Positions 46,301 through 56,900 of a DNA stretch of 64,000 nucleotides are shown here, piece by piece. The DNA is from Dillenia suffruticosa. Taxonomy: Eukaryota > Streptophyta > Magnoliopsida > Dilleniales > Dilleniaceae. The stretch spans positions 14,646,501 through 14,710,500 of the forward strand of contig JAVTVX010000034.1 in NCBI GenBank assembly GCA_033439265.1, read 5' to 3'. Each line of letters starts with the position of its first letter. Position 1 is the first letter of the stretch. Below the pieces are notes generated by a model. That model saw only the letters and a program-made list of their open reading frames with translations, was not told the DNA's origin and did no database searches. A program made the position numbers and the translations under genes.

Positions 46301-47061
46301 CAACTTGTTCTGATTTTTCTGATTCTGAAAATAATTTCACCATTAAGGAATTATGTGAAGTATTGCTGAAGCACTAAAGGAATTGTAGAGATAAAAAATG
46401 AAAAATAATTTGTTAAAGAAAGATCTAGCTGAAAATGTTAAAACTTTAAAAAATCAAGAGCTGAAATAGAAACATTAAAAGGGAAAAGTGCTGAGTAGGA
46501 GCAGAAAGTTGTCGAAATTGAAGAAAAATTGAAAAATAAACATTTAAACGAGGACACAAGAAGTTAAAAAATGAAAATACAATTTTAATGAAAGAATTAG
46601 ATGAATTGAAAGAAAATAACATTAGGCTAAACACTATACTAATGAAATTCATCCATGGCCAAAAAAAGCTAGATGCCATGTTAGGATTACAAAGAGCTGT
46701 ATTTGACAAAACCGGTTTAGGATACAACCCAAACCAAACACAAAAGAAGTTATGTAAGTTTTTTGTGCCAAATTCTGAGAATGCTAAATCACAAAGATGT
46801 TACACTTGTCTAAAATTGGACATAAATTAGAAGTATACAAATTAAGAAACCCAATTTCAGACTGTACTAACCTTCTAAGTGTGATTACTGGATATTACAA
46901 GTACTGTAAGAAGAATGGACACTTAATCTATAATTGTTGGTTCCTAAACTCATTTGGAGTAAACTTATGATGGATCTCCAAAAATAAATTTAAAACTAAC
47001 TCAGCTGGACCCAAAAAGATATGGGTACCAAAGGCAAAAGTGTGATTGCTCTTTGTTGTAG
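46300..47061 (+). pseudogene. X linker between gag and protease, coiled-coil-like
   Basis: Lys/Glu/Asn-rich coding-like stretch in shifting frames, for example ELDELKENNIRLNTILMKFI in 46588-46830. It suggests a coiled coil between Gag and protease, as in long Sirevirus Gag proteins. Stops are frequent. Confidence 0.5.
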
Positions 47062-48635
47062 GTGTGCTTAAAATCAAGAGAATCTCCCACAAAATCTGTA
47101 TGGTGCATTGATAGTGGATGTTCAAGACACTTGACTGGAGATGTATCAAAATTCTCTTACCTTGAAAGCAAGAAAGGAGGAAAGGTTGCATTTGAAGACA
47201 ATTCAAATGGAAAAATCATCGGAATAGGTAACATAGGAGGCAAGTCCTCTTACTCTCAAATCCAGAATGTGTTTCTTGTTTCTGGACTGAAATTTAGCTT
47301 ATTGAGTGTTAGCCAATTATATGACAAAGGTTATTCTATATGATTTGAGTCTGATGCATGTTCTATCATTGACAAATCCTCGGGATCTATAAAATTTATT
47401 GGTCATAGAATAGGAAACATATATGTAATTGATTTAGAGTACTTAAAAACCTTTAATGAATCTTGCTTAGTTGCTGTAAATAAAAACTCATCTTAGTTGT
47501 GGTACAAAAGACTGGGATATGCAAGTATGGATACACTTTCAAAACTAGTTAGGAAAGATATTGTAAAAGGTCTACCAAAACTGAAATTTGAAAAAGACAA
47601 ATTATGTGATGCGTGTATGAAAGGAAAACAAATCAAAACTTCTTTTAAATCGAAAAATTATGTGTCAACAAGAAATCCTCTAGAACTTCTTCACATTGAT
47701 TTATTTGGACCTACTAGAACACAAAGTTTAGATGAAAAATAATATAAGTTTGTAATCATTGATGATTACTTTAAGTTCACATAGGTTTTATTTCTTGCCA
47801 AAAAGGAAGAAGTTAGTGAGGCATTCATCAAATTGTGCAAGAAAGTTCAAAATGAGAAAGGAATGACTATTAAGAGCATTAGAGGTGGTCATATTGAAAA
47901 TAAAACCATGGAAGATTTTTGTAGTCGTTATGGTATTCACCATAATTTCTCAGCTCCTAGGACATCTCAACAAAATAGGATGGTAGAAAGGAAAAATAAA
48001 ACACTTCAAGAAATGTCTAGTACAATGCTCTGTGAAAATAACTTAACTAAGTTCTTTTGGGTAGAAACTGTGAACATTGCATGCTATATTTTGAATAGAG
48101 TTCTAAAGAAAACTCCCTACGAACTTTATATAGGAAGGAAACCAAGTTTAGCATACTTTAAGGTATTTGGATGTAAATGCATTGTCTTAAACAATAAGAA
48201 GGAAGCATTAGGAAAATTTGATACCAAAAATGATGAAAGAATTTTTTTAGGTTATTCCTTGACAAGCTAAGCTTATAAAGTCTACAACAAAAGAACGATG
48301 ACGGTAGAGGAGTCAATTCACATAGATTTTGATGAAGAAAACGATTTCAATCAAAAAAAGTTGGATGATGAAGAAGTGTCCTAGAGATTAAATGAAATAA
48401 ATCTGTTTGATGAAGCAAACAATCAGAAAGAAGAGTCAAATGAACTCACGGTGCAGGAGGAAAGAAATGAAACTCAGTAAGAGAAAGAGATCAAATACCT
48501 TCAGATTAGGAAAGATGTAAATCTAGACAATATAATTAGGAGCATTAGTTTAGGAGTTAGAACGAGGTCTGCACTCCAAAACCAATATGAGCATGTAGCT
48601 TTTATCTCTCAAAATGAACCAAAAAATGTAGATGA
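47062..48635 (+). pseudogene. X protease and integrase remnant
   Basis: Protease DSG motif (VWCIDSGCSRHLTGD) at about 47100-47140, followed by GIGNIGGKSSYSQIQNVFLV. GAG-pre-integrase/HHCC region 47497-47742 reads LWYKRLGYASMDTLSKL, with Tyr where His is expected, and CDACMKGKQ. The integrase core 47833-48270 has SIRGGHIENKTMEDF, in which the second catalytic Asp is replaced by Gly, and QQNRMVERKN, which keeps the Glu. It ends GRKPSLAYFKVFGCKC and FLGYS. The missing residues and stops show the integrase is inactive. Copia-3 splits the element just after, at 48636. Confidence 0.85.
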
Positions 48636-49096
48636 TGTTGAAAAGAAGGATAACTCAACCCATCTTCATCACCAACCAAGTACATCTACTTAGAAGCCCA
48701 AAAATCAGCCTGCATTGTCCAGCAAGCATGACACATTTGGGCAGCCTTAACCAACCCAAAATACATTCAAAAATAGGCCCAAGGAAGCCCAAAAGTTTGG
48801 AGAAAAGTCTAGGAAGCAAACCCAAATAGCTAGGGGCAGTTTGGGTAGTATATATTTCAACAGTCAAAAAACTAGCTGTTGGAATTCCTTGGGGTTTGAG
48901 CTCCAACGGGAATATTACTTTTGAATCACTATCTACTGGCTATTTTTTCCTTTTCTCTATAAATAGAGCCTTATTGTATCTCCAAAACTCTATGAGAAAA
49001 ATGCTCTCAAATATTTCCATGTATGCTCTCATTCTTCTTCAATAAAATTCAGAAGTATTCTTCATTTCTTGTGCTCTATTTTTTGATATTTCAACA
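48636..49096 (+). repeat. copia-3 5' LTR
   Basis: TGTTGAAAAGAAGG to TATTTCAACA, 461 bp. TATAAATA at 48958-48965. It is 12 bp longer than the copia-2 LTR, mainly in the stretch just upstream of the TATA box (about 48914-48935). Confidence 0.95.
48958..48965 (+). promoter_or_regulatory. TATA box of copia-3 5' LTR
   Basis: TATAAATA about 140 bases before the LTR end, in a T-rich context. Presumed core promoter of the element RNA. Confidence 0.75.
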
Positions 49097-52000
49097 TGGT
49101 ATCAGAGCAAACTTCGATCCCTTCCTCTTCAAGGTTGGGTGACCTTCCACCCTCCATCAACATTACCCAATTTCAAAATATATCCTCCATTCAATTAAGA
49201 GGAGGAAATTATTATCAATGGGCAGCCTTGATGAGAAGAGCGCTGGAACTTCACAACTTGGAGGGTCACATACTTGATCAACCACTTGAAGAGGTGGATT
49301 CTTCCTTCAGAGAATGGAAGAAGAGGGACAATCATGTGTTTTTTCTTCTACTCAATTCCATGGATGAAACACACAAAGCCATGGTGACTTGTGCTCCCAA
49401 TGCAAAACTAATATGGGACACAATGTTTTCTCTTTATGGCCAAGAATCTAACCTTGGCAGAATTTTTGAGCTCAAACGACAAATTTCAAACATCAAAAAG
49501 GAAGGGAAATCTCTTCCTCAATACTTTGGGGAATATACTGATGCTTGGAATGAGCTCTCCACTCTCCGCCCAGATTCCATAGATCTCAAAGTCCTCCACA
49601 AGAGGAAAGAAGAAGATAAAATCTTTGGTCTTCTCATGGGTCTAGATGATTCCTACTCTCTTCTTAGACAAGAAATTCTCCGAATGAAGGAATTTCCTTC
49701 ATTTGGAGAAGTGCAAAATATGATCCAACGAACGGAAGTTAGCATGCGTTTGGAAGAAAATTCCAAACTTAGACTTGAAGCTCAAGGTCACATGGCTACC
49801 GTTGAAGAGCACATGGCTGCCAAAGCACATCAAGTTCCAAAGAAAATTGATGTATGCACCCATTGCAAGAAAAGAGGACATACAAAGGAGAAGTGTTGGA
49901 ACCTTCATCCTCATTTAAAGCCCAAGACCTTCAAACCAAGGGAGCAACTTTCCGAGCAGCATAATGCACTTCACGCCAAGCTTCAAGGACCTACCATGGC
50001 TGATTTTGCTGCTCTTCAAAGTCAACTCAATGACATCTCCAAGAAGTTTCAACAACTTGCTCCCTCCAATGGTAAAAATCAAAGCACTTTATCCTCTTTC
50101 AATTTCGAAGATTTTCTCATTGATTCGGGAACGGACCATCATATGGTAAGGGATAGAAGAAAAATCAAGCGTTTTAAAAAACTCCCTAACCATAAGATAG
50201 TCCGTGTTGCCAATGGGCAAGATTTGAAAGTTGAGCAAATTGGGGAAATTGAACTTTTTGGAAAAACTTCAAATGCTTTATTTGTTCCCCAACTCACTTC
50301 AAATCTTTTGTCCATTAGCAAAGTCACTAAGGATCAAGGGTGTAGAGTTGTTTTTGACCCGAACACTGTTACTTTTCAGGACCTCAAGTCGAATCAATTG
50401 ATTGGCAAGGGTTCTAGAAGAGGGGATCTATATTTTTTGGATCAAAAGCATCATGCACTCGTAGCTCATGTCAAAGAAGATGGATCTCTTTGGCATAAAC
50501 GTTTTGGGCATCCTAGTGACCAAGCTTTAAAGCGTTTATTTCCAAGTATTAATATTGAAGATAGACATTGTAAAGCTTGTATTCTGGGAAAAGAAACCCG
50601 ATCAATGTATCCCAATTCAAAAACAATTTATAAAGATGCTTTTGATTTAGTTCATTCGGATTTGTGGACTTCACCCATCAAATCTCATTTAGGCTACAAG
50701 TATTTCATTACTTTTGTAGACCAAAAAACTAGGTACACTTGGGTCTACCTTTTGAATACCAAAGATCAAGCTTTTGAAGCCTTTAAAAGCTATGAGAGAT
50801 ATGTGACAAAACTTTACAATGCTAACATTAAAATTCTAAGGACGGATCATGGTGGGGAATTCACTAGTTTGAAATTTGAAAACTACCTTAGAGAGAATGG
50901 CATTGTACATCAAATGTCTTGTGTATACACACCTCAACAAAATGGGGTGGCCGAAAGGAAAAATAGGCACATATTAGAAATAACTAGAGCTATGATGTTT
51001 CATGCAAATGTGCCTAAGAAATTTTGGTGTGATGGAATAAAAACCGCTGTCCACCTAATAAACCTTATCCCATCTCAAGTCCTAGATGGCAAGTCACCAT
51101 TAGAAGTCCTACTAGATAGAAAACCTAAGATATCTCATCTTAGAACATTCGGTTGTGTATGTTACATTCATATTCCAGCACACATGAGGGATAAGTTAGA
51201 TCACAAGGGTAGAAAGTGCATATTTTTGGGGTATGCTTCCTTTGAAAAGGGGTATAGATGTTATGACCCTAAGACTGACCAAACATACACATCTAAGGAT
51301 GTGATATTTGTGGAGAATGAGACCTTTTTTGTAGATAATGAAGAACATCAATCATCAAAAGAAGAGAACACTCCAAGCACGTGGAATTTCTTACTTCTCC
51401 CGAATCAATCATCTCCACCAATTGCAGAAGGAACCTCCCAAGAGATTAATGAGCAATCTCAAAATAATGAAGAAGAAGGATCAAACTCCATAGAAGAGGA
51501 GGCAGCCCACACTTCAGGGGGAGATCAAGAAACCGAAGAGGAAGAATCTGAGCATGTAGAGGGAGATTTGGATGCACCACCTCCTCACCTTAGGCGATCC
51601 ATGAGGCTTAGGGTTCCCTGTTCGGAATGGATTAACCGTAGAGTTTACTATAACTCCAAGGTAACATCACATCCGATTTCTGATTATTATACCATCTCAC
51701 ATGTTTCTTTGAGCCACCAAAATTTTTTGAGTGGCATAGATAAAGAACAGGAGCCTAGGACATATGATGAAGCATCCAAGGACCCAAGGTGGAGAAAGGC
51801 AATGAAGGAAGAGCTAGATGCATTGACTAAGAACGGTACATGGGAAGTCACCTCTCTTCCAAAGGGCAAGCGGGCCGTCGGATGCAAATGGGTATACAAA
51901 ATCAAATATAAAAGTGATGGATCAATTGAAAGGTTTAAGGCAAGACTTGTGGCTAAAGGATTCACTCAAGCATATGGGATAGATTACAAAGAGACATACG

Positions 52001-53346
52001 CACCTGTTGCCAAAATGAACACAATTAGGGTCTTGATGTCTCTTGCGGTGAACCATGGATGGAGCATGTTTCAAATGGATGTAGCAAACGCGTTCCTTCA
52101 AGGAGATCTCGAAGAAGAAGTGTACATGCAACTTCCTCAAGGGTTCCAACAACAAGGAGGAAATGTGTGCAAACTACGCAAGGCTATCTACGGGCTGAAG
52201 CAATCCCCAAGGGCATGGTATGCAAAATTAAGCCATGCTTTCCTTAGTAGTGGATTTGTTAAATGCCATAGCGACTCATCTGTTTTCATTAGAAAAAACA
52301 ATGATAAAATTGTGATAGCCTTAGTTTACGTAGATGATATCATCATTACAGGAAATGACATGCATTTAATAGATATAGTTAGAAATTTCTTGAGTTCTAG
52401 ATTTGAAATTAAAGATTTAGGGAGACTAAAGTATTTCCTAGGAATTGAGTTAGCCTATTGTAATAATGGGTTAATTCTATCCCAAAGGAAATATGCTCTT
52501 GATCTTTTGCAGGAAACAGGAAAGCTAGGAGGAAAGCCAGCTTGTAGCCCTATTGTCACCACTGGACCTCTAGTAGATGATGAGGAGCCATTTGAGGACA
52601 TAGAGAGATATCAGAGACTTGTAGGACGGCTGATCTACCTCACCATCACTAGGCCAGACATAGCCTTTGCTGTGAGCCAAATTAGTCAACATATGCATTC
52701 TCCAAAGAAGGGTCATTGGAGAGCAGTTGAGCGCATCCTTCACTACATCAAGAAATCACCCGGTCTAGGTATTTGGATGAAGAACAGTGGAAGCTCCCAA
52801 ATTGAAGGCTTTTGCGATGCAGATTGGGCGAGCGATTCAAAGGATAGAAGATCTACCACCGGGTACTGCATGTTCGTAGGAGGCAACTTGGTAGCATGGA
52901 AGAGCAAAAAACAGCATGTGGTGTCAAGATCGAGTGCAGAGGCTGAGTATAGGGCAATGGCGTCAGCGGCCAGTGAGATTGTATGGTTGAAGGCTCTAGT
53001 AGAGGAATTAGGGTTCAATGTTTCTACACCAATCAACTTGCATTGTGACAATCAATCGGCGATTCATATTGCATCCAATCCGGTCTTCCATGAAAGGACT
53101 AAACACATAGAAGTTGATTGTCACTTCATTCGACAAAAGGTGGAAGAAAAGCTTATAGCTACTCCCTACATCAAAGGAAAAGAGCAACTAGCTGATATCT
53201 TCACAAAAGGGGGAACTGCAATGCATCTTCAAGAAATCATGAACAAGTTGGGCACTATCGATATCTACGCACCCAACTTGAGGGGGAGTGTTGAAAAGAA
53301 GGATAACTCAACCCATCTTCATCACCAACCAAGTACATCTACTTAG
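49096..53346 (+). CDS. copia-3 Gag-Pol polyprotein, intact
   Basis: A 1416-residue polyprotein that would be cut into Gag, protease, integrase and RT/RNase H in cytoplasmic particles. Gag residues 1-330: UBN2-type core and zinc knuckle C254-C257-H262-C267. Protease DSG starts at D343. Integrase zinc site H467-H472-C492-C495; catalytic D522, D584 and E620 (35 residues between the last two). RT YVDD 1078-1081. RNase H from about 1236 (DADWASDSKDRRSTTGYCMF) to the end ([11 protein letters not shown]). All key residues are present. The start ATG uses the last base of the LTR plus TG of the primer site. The stop at 53344 lies inside the 3' LTR. Usual length for the family; no frameshift or -1 signal is seen between Gag and Pol. 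Confidence 0.94.
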   Translation: MVSEQTSIPSSSRLGDLPPSINITQFQNISSIQLRGGNYYQWAALMRRALELHNLEGHILDQPLEEVDSSFREWKKRDNHVFFLLLNSMDETHKAMVTCAPNAKLIWDTMFSLYGQESNLGRIFELKRQISNIKKEGKSLPQYFGEYTDAWNELSTLRPDSIDLKVLHKRKEEDKIFGLLMGLDDSYSLLRQEILRMKEFPSFGEVQNMIQRTEVSMRLEENSKLRLEAQGHMATVEEHMAAKAHQVPKKIDVCTHCKKRGHTKEKCWNLHPHLKPKTFKPREQLSEQHNALHAKLQGPTMADFAALQSQLNDISKKFQQLAPSNGKNQSTLSSFNFEDFLIDSGTDHHMVRDRRKIKRFKKLPNHKIVRVANGQDLKVEQIGEIELFGKTSNALFVPQLTSNLLSISKVTKDQGCRVVFDPNTVTFQDLKSNQLIGKGSRRGDLYFLDQKHHALVAHVKEDGSLWHKRFGHPSDQALKRLFPSINIEDRHCKACILGKETRSMYPNSKTIYKDAFDLVHSDLWTSPIKSHLGYKYFITFVDQKTRYTWVYLLNTKDQAFEAFKSYERYVTKLYNANIKILRTDHGGEFTSLKFENYLRENGIVHQMSCVYTPQQNGVAERKNRHILEITRAMMFHANVPKKFWCDGIKTAVHLINLIPSQVLDGKSPLEVLLDRKPKISHLRTFGCVCYIHIPAHMRDKLDHKGRKCIFLGYASFEKGYRCYDPKTDQTYTSKDVIFVENETFFVDNEEHQSSKEENTPSTWNFLLLPNQSSPPIAEGTSQEINEQSQNNEEEGSNSIEEEAAHTSGGDQETEEEESEHVEGDLDAPPPHLRRSMRLRVPCSEWINRRVYYNSKVTSHPISDYYTISHVSLSHQNFLSGIDKEQEPRTYDEASKDPRWRKAMKEELDALTKNGTWEVTSLPKGKRAVGCKWVYKIKYKSDGSIERFKARLVAKGFTQAYGIDYKETYAPVAKMNTIRVLMSLAVNHGWSMFQMDVANAFLQGDLEEEVYMQLPQGFQQQGGNVCKLRKAIYGLKQSPRAWYAKLSHAFLSSGFVKCHSDSSVFIRKNNDKIVIALVYVDDIIITGNDMHLIDIVRNFLSSRFEIKDLGRLKYFLGIELAYCNNGLILSQRKYALDLLQETGKLGGKPACSPIVTTGPLVDDEEPFEDIERYQRLVGRLIYLTITRPDIAFAVSQISQHMHSPKKGHWRAVERILHYIKKSPGLGIWMKNSGSSQIEGFCDADWASDSKDRRSTTGYCMFVGGNLVAWKSKKQHVVSRSSAEAEYRAMASAASEIVWLKALVEELGFNVSTPINLHCDNQSAIHIASNPVFHERTKHIEVDCHFIRQKVEEKLIATPYIKGKEQLADIFTKGGTAMHLQEIMNKLGTIDIYAPNLRGSVEKKDNSTHLHHQPSTST
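49097..49108 (+). other. copia-3 primer binding site
   Basis: TGGTATCAGAGC, a perfect initiator-tRNA-Met complement that follows the LTR with no spacer. It also encodes the first residues of Gag (MVSEQ). Confidence 0.92.
53275..53288 (+). other. copia-3 polypurine tract
   Basis: AACTTGAGGGGGAG directly before the 3' LTR. Confidence 0.9.
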
Positions 53347-53749
53347 AAGCCCAAAAATCAGCCTGCATTGTCCAGCAAGCATGACACATTTGGGCAGCCT
53401 TAACCAACCCAAAATACATTCAAAAATAGGCCCAAGGAAGCCCAAAAGTTTGGAGAAAAGTCTAGGAAGCAAACCCAAATAGCTAGGGGCAGTTTGGGTA
53501 GTATATATTTCAACAGTCAAAAAACTAGCTGTTGGAATTCCTTGGGGTTTGAGCTCCAACGGGAATATTACTTTTGAATCACTATCTACTGGCTATTTTT
53601 TCCTTTTCTCTATAAATAGAGCCTTATTGTATCTCCAAAACTCTATGAGAAAAATGCTCTCAAATATTTCCATGTATGCTCTCATTCTTCTTCAATAAAA
53701 TTCAGAAGTATTCTTCATTTCTTGTGCTCTATTTTTTGATATTTCAACA
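53289..53749 (+). repeat. copia-3 3' LTR
   Basis: 461 bp, no difference to the 5' LTR found by eye. The first 58 bases are also coding (last residues and stop of Gag-Pol). TSD GATGA follows. Confidence 0.95.
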
Positions 53750-53754
53750 GATGA

Positions 53755-53940
53755 AGCCTTAGAAGATGAACATTGGATAATGGCAATGAAAGATGAGTTA
53801 AATCAGTTTGGGAGAAACAAAGTATGGAACCTAGTTCCTAAACTTATAATCAATCAATGATTGGAACCAAATGGGTTTTCAGAAATAAGCTTTATGAATT
53901 TGGTACAATCAAAGAAACAAAGCAAGATTAGTGGCTAAAG
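53755..53940 (+). pseudogene. X reverse transcriptase N-terminus
   Basis: Reads LEDEHWIMAMKDELNQFGRN and VWNLVPK, then a stop and a frame change, then RLVAK up to the G2 insertion. It continues X pol after copia-3 and is continued by 11211. Confidence 0.82.
53936..53940. repeat. G2 target duplication, left copy (TAAAG)
   Basis: TAAAG before TGTCACGG. The matching right copy, CAAAG (one transition different), is at 11211-11215 beside the other end of G2. Confidence 0.7.
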
Positions 53941-56900
53941 TGTCACGGCCCGAACCAAAGCCGTGAACAGCCGCCTGTTATACCAACCGAGTAGAACCTC
54001 CCCATAAGTTGGAAGTCTTTCAAATACCATATATCGACCTGTCACATATCTATATACATAGAACAGCCCGACCATAATCAACAATCTCCTCAGATCATCC
54101 AATCCCTATTAACCATGCAGGATAACATAAAGCTAACAATAGTCCTACACCATATCTCTACTGCCATGCCCCCCATCAAAGGTATGAACAGTCACCAGTT
54201 ACCCCTCCTATGATTTAGAGGTGGCATAGAGCGAACCTAGAGGACACTTCTAGAGTATAACACGTTTCCCAAAGTAAATGTACACAATAGTACAAATCAT
54301 GCCTCAATACAATAGAATAGAATTGAGAATTTCAATAAGATATACATAAATTTACATACAACCATCCCTTTTTATACACAATGGTTTATCTACAATCCTA
54401 ATACACAAATATATAATTTCATTGGCAAATTCTTCCCAATATCATATCGAGTATCTAATCAACAGGCTTGATCTTCAACAAAAGCCTCGTGCACTGATAA
54501 GTCTCAACACATCCCACTATAGCTATCTCTGTTCACAACGGGAAATAAGGAGTGAGTACCAAAAAAGATACCCAGTGAGTGAGAGGGTATATATCATGTA
54601 TTAAATGTGTCGGTGAAAAATAGAGTATCAAAGTTCTCAATAATTCCATATATTGTAAGAAATCGTATATAATGCTCAATTTATCATAAATCATTCTTTT
54701 CACATACATTTCACACATATATGCATCCATGTCATCAAATCATACTAGAATAGAGCGTGTCAAAATTAGTCCTGGCAAGGGTCGACCGTGACCAATGACA
54801 GGCACATCGGGGGTTTTGTATGTAATAGGTTAAAAAAGCTCTCGACCTCGACGTTAGCGATGGACCACATCAGATGCTAGACTACGATGAACCATAGTCC
54901 TCCCCCTTATGGGTTCAACCTGACTAGTACCGTGTCGAATCATAATACATTTACCATTTTCCAATATCATGTGGGATACTTTCCACAGAAGTGTATCGAG
55001 TGCAAATATGGATCACATTACCCATGCATCCTTCGTAACTACGGAATGAGATTTACCCATCACAAAGTTATCATCATCACATGCCAAGGCCCTCGGCCCA
55101 TGTAAATATTATTATCAAATCAATCACGTGCCATGCCACATTTCTCAAGTAATGTCAATCATTTCCACAAGGATGATTTCATAAAACAAGCATAAATCAA
55201 ATGCAATGGTATGGTTTCGTATTTTAAAACTCGTTTGGATGCATATACAAGATGTATAAACATGTCTATAGATACTCCATGAATTCATAAAAATATTTCA
55301 TAATTCATTGAAAATTTTACATTACATATTCATTAAATCATGCTTGCATCAGAAAACATTTTAAAATATGATATTGTGCATCAAACACATAATATAATAA
55401 ATCTCATTCACAGTATACGGTAGGGTATGCCACTCCTAGCACGAATCTTGAGATACATAAAAATGCTCCCCTCAATATCACCGATGAGGGTCTATAAACA
55501 TAATGCAGAACATGTGTCACTTAAGAGGTTATATGATTCGTATATAATGATGTAAATGTGATGCAACCGTAGTTATAGACGACCTATGTTTTTTTTTTTT
55601 TAAAATAAAATCTTGCATCATTCTCAAGAATCAACCACAAGTTCCTTAACCAGGGTCAGAATTAGGAAATTCCAATTTCTATGGATGGCTCACGTACAAA
55701 TTTACACTTTTCATGTTGAACGTATCTCTAAAATCTCGGTGGAAGATTCCTTAAAGTCTACATTTTTAAACCAATCCAACTTTCACTTTCTATTTTGTCC
55801 TGTTTTAGCAAATTTCTCATATTTCACCATCTACTCTTGTAAATACTCTACTTTGTGAATATGTTGTAGCTAAGACACAGGGCTACAACTTTATAGTTGG
55901 GCATTTTCTCCGATTCCTAGTTCAAGTTCATGAAATAGCACCATTTTTCCCACATTACATTTCAGAAGTCTGTTCTGACCAATTTTAGTACAGCCCTCAC
56001 AACTTTTAACACACAGATCTAAATTTCCTGAAATTTTTACAATATTTAAAAGAAACATAACCCTACATTTTTCATGTTTTGAATTTCTCCCAATTATGCC
56101 TAGAAGGGGTCTGAAATGGACTACCAACATCTCTGTTCAGTTTTGGCCGAGAAGAATAATCCTTTCTACATAGTTTTGGGAGAATTTGTATAACATTTGA
56201 TTCCCTCGTGTAAATTGACTAAACCCTTCACAATAGGTGGCTAAGAGGAAGATCTACAACTTTTAGTCTTTGAGTTTTTGCAAACAAGGGCTGAAAGGGA
56301 GTTGTGCAATGCTACTGTTTTTAGGGTTGGAGAATGGGTGACCCTCTGTCGAATTTCAGAAGAATGGCTGTAACTTTTGACACAAGGGTCGGATTGAGGC
56401 GATTCCTATTTCGTTGGAAAGATAAGACATAGATCTATATTTCATATAGCAAGCACAAAATCCAGTTCTACTGGGAAAGGGGGCTGCACTCAGAGGAAGA
56501 CTTACTACCGCAAAACAGGGTAGAACAGTGCATTGTCAAAATCTAACCTACTACTCTCCTTTCCTAGCCATTTTTTTTCCATGTCTGATTTCCAACCCTT
56601 CATTTCCTTGTGCTAAATCTTATTCTGAAGTTGGTTTTGCTGTAGTAATGCAGCAAGATAGAAACTGCAATGGTTTTGCATCCAAAGGTTAGAAATTGAA
56701 TCATTCCTTAGCTAGTTTAGTTCTCTTAGTGGTTCACTAAGTAGATGGGCTTCAAATGACCTCAATCTTGGATATGTTGGTCCTTAGAATGTGTGCAAGG
56801 TCTCTGCAAAATTGAATTGAAAAATCCCAAGGGAAACTATGGCTGCCGGTCCAAGGAAACTCACTGCCCTATAAGAGTTTCTAAAATTTCCAAATTTCCA

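Larger units (their letters stand above)
48636..53749 (+). mobile_element. copia-3: complete, apparently intact Ty1/copia element in X
   Basis: 5114 bp with 461-bp LTRs (48636-49096 and 53289-53749) that are identical as far as I can read, TSD GATGA (48631-48635, 53750-53754), an intact primer site, polypurine tract and one 1416-codon gag-pol frame. It is in opposite orientation to its relative copia-2. Identical LTRs plus an intact frame make it the best candidate here for an autonomous, very recent insertion. Confidence 0.96.
43196..53940 (+). mobile_element. X left half: Sirevirus-like copia, interrupted by copia-3 and G2
   Basis: Left LTR (43196-45147), PBS, gag, protease, integrase and the start of RT, with copia-3 inserted at 48636-53749. 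It ends in the RT at 53940, where the G2 LTR begins. The codon at this point continues in register at 11216 (VAK / GYN), so this is the partner of 11211-16764. Proteins are heavily mutated. Confidence 0.88.
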
